DNA of 7,390 nucleotides from Bacteroidota bacterium. GTDB lineage: Bacteria > Bacteroidota > Ignavibacteria > UBA10030 > BY39. Location: assembly GCA_018830765.1 (NCBI GenBank), contig JAHJRJ010000011.1, forward strand, positions 1 to 7,390, in the 5' to 3' direction. The position numbers were made by a program, and so were the translations under genes. Below the pieces are notes generated by a model, which saw nothing but the letters and a program-made list of their open reading frames with translations, was not told where the DNA came from and did no database searches. Shown one piece after another: positions 1 through 3,813 of the stretch; position 1 is the first letter of the stretch, and each line of letters opens with the position of its first letter.

Positions 1-294
1 TATTGGATAGTCGTGAAAGTATTGTCCCACGGAAAAGGAGTCGGTAAAAAGTTGATTCAATTTGCAGAAAATAGCGTAATGAAAAATAATGGACGACTGC
101 TTGTGGCTGAAACATCATCCCAAGAAAAGTACCGGAACACATGCGAGTTTTATCTGCGTGTCGGATATTCAGAACTTGCGAAAATAAATGACTATTATAA
201 AGTCGGCGACGACTTGATAATATACGGTAAGTATCTGTACCCCGAAAAAACGGGCCCTAGTTCAATATTCAATAATAATTTTGGAGGACAATAG
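1..294 (+). CDS. GNAT-family N-acetyltransferase, C-terminal part (5' end outside window)
   Basis: The frame is open from the first base and ends at TAG 292-294. The reading starts Y-W-I-V-V and goes straight into the acetyl-CoA pyrophosphate-binding loop of GNAT enzymes, H-G-K-G-V-G-K-K-L at 28-54; the usual family form is Q-G-K-G-I-G, so the Gln position is His here. The later FYLRVGYSE (about 163-189) and the DYYKVGDD-IIYGKYL segment (190-237) match the last strands of the fold, where GNAT proteins typically read FYxKxGF...DFY...GDD. A GTG at 13 could be read as a start, but it falls just before the loop and would remove the N-terminal half, so the gene surely begins upstream. The family moves an acetyl group from acetyl-CoA to an amine; the substrate cannot be read from this piece. 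It lies six bases before the aminomutase gene and carries that gene's ribosome binding site in its last codons, so the two are probably one operon. The tail after IIYGKYL (about 16 residues, Asn/Gly-rich) is probably disordered. Confidence 0.85.
   Translation, partial: YWIVVKVLSHGKGVGKKLIQFAENSVMKNNGRLLVAETSSQEKYRNTCEFYLRVGYSELAKINDYYKVGDDLIIYGKYLYPEKTGPSSIFNNNFGGQ
283..287 (+). promoter_or_regulatory. Shine-Dalgarno site of the aminomutase gene
   Basis: GGAGG lies 13 bases before the ATG at 301, inside the last codons of the upstream GNAT gene. The spacing is somewhat long, but no other in-frame start is closer. It supports ATG 301 as the start and coupled translation of the pair. Confidence 0.6.
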
Positions 295-300
295 GTATAA

Positions 301-1440
301 ATGGAAATCTGGCAAGAAATGCTGAGAAAAAGTGTTGACAGCGGAAAAGATTTAGTTGACCGCTTCGGTTTTGACCCAGCGCTGGCAGAACGCCTTAATA
401 AACTTTTCCATATTAGAATCAATCCTTATTACTTAAGTTTGATTCGATATCCGGGAGACCCGATCTGGCTTCAGTGCATTCCAGACAATAAAGAGCTTGA
501 AATCGATGGATTTCCCGAAGACCCGCTCGCAGAAGATTCGCACAGTCCCGTGCCGAGTATCGTGCATCGTTATCCGGATAGAGTGTTATTCCTTACTACA
601 AGTCAATGTTCGATGTATTGTCGTTTCTGCACTCGAAAAAGAAAAGTTGGCGACTCCTCCAAGATAAATATGAAATATATTCAGGACGGTATCGACTATA
701 TTGCCAAACATCCGGAAATTCGTGATGTCATCTTATCAGGTGGCGACCCGCTTATGCTTACCGACTTTATGCTCGAGAAAATTTTAAAGGGACTTCGCGA
801 AATACCGCATATCGAGATTATCCGTCTCGGAACAAAAATCCCTTGCGTGCTTCCCCAACGCATCACCCCGAAATTAACGAAGATGCTGCGAAAATATCAT
901 CCGATATATATTAATACACACTTTAATCATCCTTGGGAAATTACACCCGAAGCAAAAAAAGCTTGCGAGATGTTGGCTGATGCAGGTATTCCTCTCGGAA
1001 ATCAAGCAGTATTAATGAAAGGTGTTAACGACGACCCCGACGTAATGTTAGAGCTGATGCGAAAGCTACTTGCAATACGTGTGAAGCCATACTATCTGTA
1101 CCAAGCCGATATTACAAAAGGAGCCAACCATTTCCGCACGTCAGTCAGTAAAGGTCTGGAGATAATGGATAAACTCCGCGGTCACACTTCCGGTCTTGCA
1201 ATACCGTACTACGTTATTGACGCACCGGGAGGCGGTGGTAAGATTCCGCTTCTACCACAATACGTGATTGGCAGAGCCGGCAATCAGATAATAATGCGAA
1301 ATTATAAATACGATATATTCTCGTACCCCGACATCGAAGAAGAACCGACTCCCACAACTCAAGCCGAGCAGCCGTACATGCGAAAGCGTAAAAACGTAAA
1401 GAAACTTGAAGAACCCGAAAAAGTTTTGGTGAGAGTATAA
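301..1440 (+). CDS. kamA: KamA-family radical SAM aminomutase, probable lysine 2,3-aminomutase
   Basis: This 379-residue enzyme should move the alpha-amino group of lysine to C3, giving beta-lysine, using a [4Fe-4S] cluster, S-adenosylmethionine and PLP. The radical SAM cluster motif CSMYCRFC gives C103, C107 and C110, followed by TRKR with R112 at the position of the carboxylate-binding Arg134 of the clostridial enzyme. SGGDPL (146-151) is the SAM-contacting turn. D270 (YQAD) and D307 (VIDAPGGGGK) align with clostridial Asp293 and Asp330, which hold the side-chain amine of lysine; glutamate 2,3-aminomutase has Lys/Asn there, so lysine is the better guess. K314 in GGGGK is the PLP lysine. Clostridial LamA is 416 residues and binds zinc through Cys268 and a C-terminal Cys cluster; both are missing here (D245 stands at the first), and the tail from 345 is Pro/Glu/Lys-rich. 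The shorter EpmB (EF-P lysine mutase) is the alternative, but downstream motifs resemble LamA more. The product's fate is unknown; the adjoining acetyltransferase may use it. Confidence 0.88.
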   Translation: MEIWQEMLRKSVDSGKDLVDRFGFDPALAERLNKLFHIRINPYYLSLIRYPGDPIWLQCIPDNKELEIDGFPEDPLAEDSHSPVPSIVHRYPDRVLFLTTSQCSMYCRFCTRKRKVGDSSKINMKYIQDGIDYIAKHPEIRDVILSGGDPLMLTDFMLEKILKGLREIPHIEIIRLGTKIPCVLPQRITPKLTKMLRKYHPIYINTHFNHPWEITPEAKKACEMLADAGIPLGNQAVLMKGVNDDPDVMLELMRKLLAIRVKPYYLYQADITKGANHFRTSVSKGLEIMDKLRGHTSGLAIPYYVIDAPGGGGKIPLLPQYVIGRAGNQIIMRNYKYDIFSYPDIEEEPTPTTQAEQPYMRKRKNVKKLEEPEKVLVRV

Positions 1441-1536
1441 ATGTTTTTATATGATTTATAATCACGGATAATATGTTCGTAATAATTGCGTTGCCATAAT
1501 TTACCATTAAACGGTTGCCAGCCGTTCACCATAAGA

Positions 1537-1653
1537 GGGTGACCAATAAGTTCTTTGAGAGGGATGTAGAGCGAAATTCATTTCGCTTTTTGATGAAATT
1601 TAAGCGAACTAAAGTTCGCACTACATCGAATATTCTACTTTTTGGTCAGCCCC
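1537..1653 (+). repeat. 117-bp palindromic REP-like repeat, copy 1 (inside the RAYT remnant)
   Basis: The sequence is identical to the reverse complement of 2599-2715 at 111 of 117 positions without gaps. It is built from nested inverted repeats. Hairpin A is AGCGAAAT-TC-ATTTCGCT (1570-1587) and hairpin B is GCGAACT-AA-AGTTCGC (1604-1619); both share a GCGAA/TTCGC core. Both are enclosed by GATGTAG (1563-1569) pairing with CTACATC (1621-1627). At the ends, TGACCAA (1540-1546) can pair with TTGGTCA (1643-1649), with GG/CC beyond. Paired hairpins inside terminal inverted repeats are what RAYT-linked REP doublets or small MITE-like elements look like. Lying inside a RAYT remnant fits that reading, although mobility is not shown. 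I see no clear target-site duplication beside it. Confidence 0.85.
1570..1591 (+). terminator. Possible intrinsic terminator for kamA, formed by hairpin A of repeat copy 1
   Basis: The perfect stem AGCGAAAT/ATTTCGCT (1570-1587) is followed by five T residues (1587-1591) on the plus strand, 130 bases after the kamA stop. The stem is short and only partly GC, so it would be weak to moderate. No other hairpin with a T-run lies between kamA and this point. Confidence 0.35.
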
Positions 1654-1885
1654 CTACATTTATGACGATGGCGTGGAAATGATTGGGCATTATTTGATAT
1701 TCGCCAAATTCGATGTCGGGAAATTTATCCTGTATTTTCTGCCACCATTCAACACCATTTCACCATTTACAATTTTACCGAACAGACATTCGCGGTGTTG
1801 GATGCAAATTGTTATGAAATATGCCCCAGCCTGCGAATAATCGTATCCTTTTAGGCGAATCGAACGACGGTGGTGTATTTTGGAA

Positions 1886-2560
1886 CTATCTATTATTAAG
1901 GTCTTCGACAGTTGTAATCTTGATGTTGTTGTAATCGCCATTCACTAATTTAACTTTTCTTCTTAATTTCTCTACCAAACTCGCATCGTCGGTGCCGTAG
2001 AATTTATCATAGAAGGCTTTTTCGTAAGCTTTTACTATCAGATCAGTTTTAAAACCTTGAGGTGTTTGAACTGCATAAAGCAGTCGCCGGTAGGGAGTTT
2101 CTACGAGAAAACCGTTATCGTCTGAGATTTTTATTGTATCCTTCGGAGCTAAACCGGGGACTGCGGCATCATATTCTTCGGTCGCATTTATAATATCGAG
2201 AATCAATTTGTTCGTAACGAACGGTCGAACACCGTCGTGTATCAAAATAATGTCAACGGAAAATTTTAAGATTTCTTTTATACCATTCCATACTGAATCT
2301 TGCCGGTGCTCACCGCCAACCACGATAGATTTCACTTTAGTAAATTGATTTTGATAAACTAATTTTTGGGTTTCTTCTACAAAATCAGTGTGCGATACAA
2401 CGACTATAAAATCGATTGCATCGCACGTCTGAAATTTTTGGATCGTAAGCTGGAGTATCGGCATACCATTTATTTCGAGAAATTGTTTAGGTTTATCGCT
2501 GCCGAAACGCTTTCCGATTCCGCCGGCGGGAATTACGACTCCAACTTTTAGGTCTTTCAT
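1886..2560 (-). CDS. ispD: 2-C-methyl-D-erythritol 4-phosphate cytidylyltransferase, C-terminus apparently clipped
   Basis: This 224-residue enzyme joins MEP and CTP to give CDP-methylerythritol and pyrophosphate, the third step of the non-mevalonate isoprenoid pathway, in the cytoplasm. The nucleotide-binding start IPAGGIGKRFGSDKPKQFL (residues 10-28) supplies R18 and K25, matching E. coli Arg20 and Lys27. GGEHRQDSV (82-90), HDGVRPF (108-114), TPQGF (166-170), TDDASLVE (190-197) and NIKITTVEDL (212-221) follow in normal order, with K214 at the position of E. coli Lys213. ATG 2560 gives the expected N-terminus, but upstream there is only a weak GGGAAAG-like ribosome site. After EDL the protein stops at NNR, whereas E. 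coli IspD (236 residues) carries on for about 13 more residues in a terminal helix. The stop abuts the transposase remnant, which suggests the end was replaced. All catalytic residues remain, so it is probably active. Confidence 0.93.
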   Translation of the reverse strand: MKDLKVGVVIPAGGIGKRFGSDKPKQFLEINGMPILQLTIQKFQTCDAIDFIVVVSHTDFVEETQKLVYQNQFTKVKSIVVGGEHRQDSVWNGIKEILKFSVDIILIHDGVRPFVTNKLILDIINATEEYDAAVPGLAPKDTIKISDDNGFLVETPYRRLLYAVQTPQGFKTDLIVKAYEKAFYDKFYGTDDASLVEKLRRKVKLVNGDYNNIKITTVEDLNNR

Positions 2561-2598
2561 TTAAACTTTCCCAAACTTATAATTATGTTCTAAGTCCT

Positions 2599-2715
2599 GG
2601 GGTTGACCAAAAAGTAGAATATTCGATGTAGTGCGAACTTTAGTTCGCTTAAATTTCATTAAAAAGCGAAATGAATTTCGCTCTACATTCCTCTTAAAGA
2701 ACTTATTGGACAACC
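2599..2715 (-). repeat. 117-bp palindromic REP-like repeat, copy 2 (between queA and ispD)
   Basis: This is the inverted partner of the repeat at 1537-1653, with six differences in 117 bases and none inside the two hairpins. Hairpin B is at 2633-2648 and hairpin A at 2665-2682; the enclosing stem is ATGTAG (2626-2631) with CTACAT (2683-2688). The outer ends GGTTG...CAACC pair here, where copy 1 has a G-G mismatch, while a T-T mismatch appears at another step, so pairing potential at the ends is kept although the bases differ. It takes up more than half of the 210-base gap between queA and ispD. The remaining 55 bases on the queA side (2716-2770) show no recognisable feature. Confidence 0.85.
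2661..2682 (-). terminator. Possible intrinsic terminator between queA and ispD, formed by hairpin A of repeat copy 2
   Basis: On the minus strand the AGCGAAAT/ATTTCGCT stem (2682-2665) runs into five T residues (2665-2661). This is the orientation that would stop transcripts leaving queA before they reach ispD. Stem length and GC content are modest, so partial termination is more likely than complete. Confidence 0.35.
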
Positions 2716-2770
2716 TCGGATTAAGGGGGTTGAGTTTGATTTGCGTTCGACTTTTCACATAGACTCTTCT

Positions 2771-3808
2771 CTAAATTATTATCATCGCATCGCCATAACT
2801 GTAGAAGCGGTATCCACCTTTAACAGCTTTTTTGTACGCCTTGATGATATAATCTCTGTTAGCAAATGCGGACACCATCATTAAAAGAGTGGACTCGGGA
2901 AGATGAAAGTTCGTTATCATTTTATCCACTATCTTAAAATTATAAGGTGGAAAAATGAATTTATCAGTCCAACCTTTATTTACTTTCAAGAATCCTTCTG
3001 TAGTAACCGAAGATTCAACAGCGCGAGATGTGCTTGTGCCGCAAACAAAGATGTTAGCTTTATTATTTATTGCCTTATTAACAATATTTACTGCCGACTC
3101 AGATATTTCAAAAAATTCCGAATCCATTTTGTGTTTGGAGAGGTCTTCGACTTCAACCTTGCGGAAAGTTCCGAGTCCGATATGCAAGGTGACGTAAGCA
3201 ATTTTGACACCCTTCTTTTCTATTGCCGTAAGTAGCCGTTTAGTAAAATGCAACCCGGCAGTAGGAGCCGCAACCGACCCTACGTTTTTAGAATATACGG
3301 TTTGATACATCTCTTTATCGCCTTCTTCCGATTCGCGCTTGATGTAGTACGGCAACGGCATATAACCGATTCGCTCGAATACTTTGTACAAATCGCCATT
3401 GTAGATGAAACGTATGGTTCTTCCGCGCGATGTTGTGTTATCAACGATTTCGCATAATAGTTTTCCGTCGTCGAAATAGACTTTGTTTCCGATACGTACT
3501 TTGCGCGCAGGGTCAACAATAACGTCCCAAATATTATCGTCTTTATTTAATTCACGAAGAAGAAGTACTTCTATCTTTGCGTTTGTTTTTTCCTTACGTC
3601 CGAAAAGCCTCGCTGGAAAAACCTTAGTATCATTCAACACCAATACGTCACCCTTTTTAAAGTAGTCAACGATGTCTGAAAATTTTCTGTCAGTAATACT
3701 TTCATCTTCACGATTCAACACCATCAGCTTTGATGAATCGCGAGGTTTAGCCGGATATTTAGCTATCAAGTTACGCGGTAACGTGTATTGGAAGTCTGAT
3801 AATTTCAT
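2771..3808 (-). CDS. queA: S-adenosylmethionine:tRNA ribosyltransferase-isomerase
   Basis: QueA transfers and rearranges the ribose of S-adenosylmethionine onto 7-aminomethyl-7-deazaguanine at tRNA wobble position 34, forming epoxyqueuosine. The 345 residues cover the family end to end (E. coli 356). It begins MKLSDFQYTLPRNLIAKYP, the usual QueA N-terminus. Then come LNDTKVFPARLFG (58-70), GSVAAPTAGLHFT (177-189), TLHIGLGTFRKV (207-218), HKMDSE (226-231), TNFHLPESTLLMMVSAF (299-315) and YRFYSYGDAM (333-342), all diagnostic and unbroken. ATG 3808 lies five bases after the ppdK stop and gives the canonical N-terminus. Its ribosome site would have to be the weak AAAGAAAG run at the end of ppdK, so translational coupling to ppdK is likely. 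No other queuosine gene is in the window, so the pairing with ppdK is probably positional and not functional. Confidence 0.96.
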   Translation of the reverse strand: MKLSDFQYTLPRNLIAKYPAKPRDSSKLMVLNREDESITDRKFSDIVDYFKKGDVLVLNDTKVFPARLFGRKEKTNAKIEVLLLRELNKDDNIWDVIVDPARKVRIGNKVYFDDGKLLCEIVDNTTSRGRTIRFIYNGDLYKVFERIGYMPLPYYIKRESEEGDKEMYQTVYSKNVGSVAAPTAGLHFTKRLLTAIEKKGVKIAYVTLHIGLGTFRKVEVEDLSKHKMDSEFFEISESAVNIVNKAINNKANIFVCGTSTSRAVESSVTTEGFLKVNKGWTDKFIFPPYNFKIVDKMITNFHLPESTLLMMVSAFANRDYIIKAYKKAVKGGYRFYSYGDAMIII

Positions 3809-3813
3809 TTTAT

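Larger units (their letters stand above)
1441..1885 (-). pseudogene. REP-associated tyrosine transposase (RAYT, Y1/HUH family) remnant, interrupted by a palindromic repeat
   Basis: Three pieces of one transposase follow each other on the minus strand. Piece 1 (about 1885 to 1747) reads KIHHRRSIRLKGYDYSQAG, then AYFITICIQHRECLFGKI and NGEMVLN, the standard N-terminus of this family. Piece 2 (1747 to about 1655) is in another frame and reads WWQKIQDKFPD, then EYQIMPNHFHAIVINVGG; the H-F-H within NHFH (1673-1681) is the HUH metal-binding pair. About 8-10 residues usually found between the pieces are missing, so a small deletion shifted the frame. Piece 3 (1526 to 1440) reads NGWQPFNGKLWQRNYYEHII, then RDYKSYKNI, the typical C-terminal segment. 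Between pieces 2 and 3 lies a 117-bp palindromic repeat (1537-1653), which brings a TGA at once after NVGG; roughly 35 residues normally here are absent. The usual final YI..NP..W segment is lost at the kamA stop, and the initiator region at the ispD stop. The gene cannot make an active enzyme. RAYTs are single-copy relatives of IS200/IS605 transposases linked to dispersed REP palindromes. Confidence 0.85.

Noticed and set aside
301..1440. Glutamate 2,3-aminomutase as the identity of the KamA protein
   Set aside because: That enzyme has Lys and Asn where this protein has D270 and D307, the lysine-type residues.
1214..1507. Minus-strand open frame of 97 codons over the end of kamA
   Set aside because: It mostly shadows kamA. 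Its first part overlaps the RAYT C-terminal block but in the wrong frame.
1510..1526. Hairpin AACGG-7 nt-CCGTT downstream of kamA as a terminator
   Set aside because: The stem is five base pairs with no T-run, and the sequence is explained as RAYT coding sequence (NGWQPFNG).
1530..1660. Target-site duplication around repeat copy 1, and likewise around copy 2
   Set aside because: Comparing the bases next to both ends of each copy gave no convincing direct repeat. RAYT/IS200-type elements do not make one in any case.
2572..2579. TAAGTTTG upstream of ispD, resembling the Bacteroidota TAnnTTTG promoter element
   Set aside because: It ends only 11 bases before the ATG, and the nearest TTTG upstream is 28 bases away where about 20 is expected. 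It is not strong enough to annotate.
2561..2758. Open frame of 65 codons on the minus strand between queA and ispD
   Set aside because: Most of it is translation through repeat copy 2, its composition is Arg/Lys/Phe-rich noise, and it has no recognisable domain.
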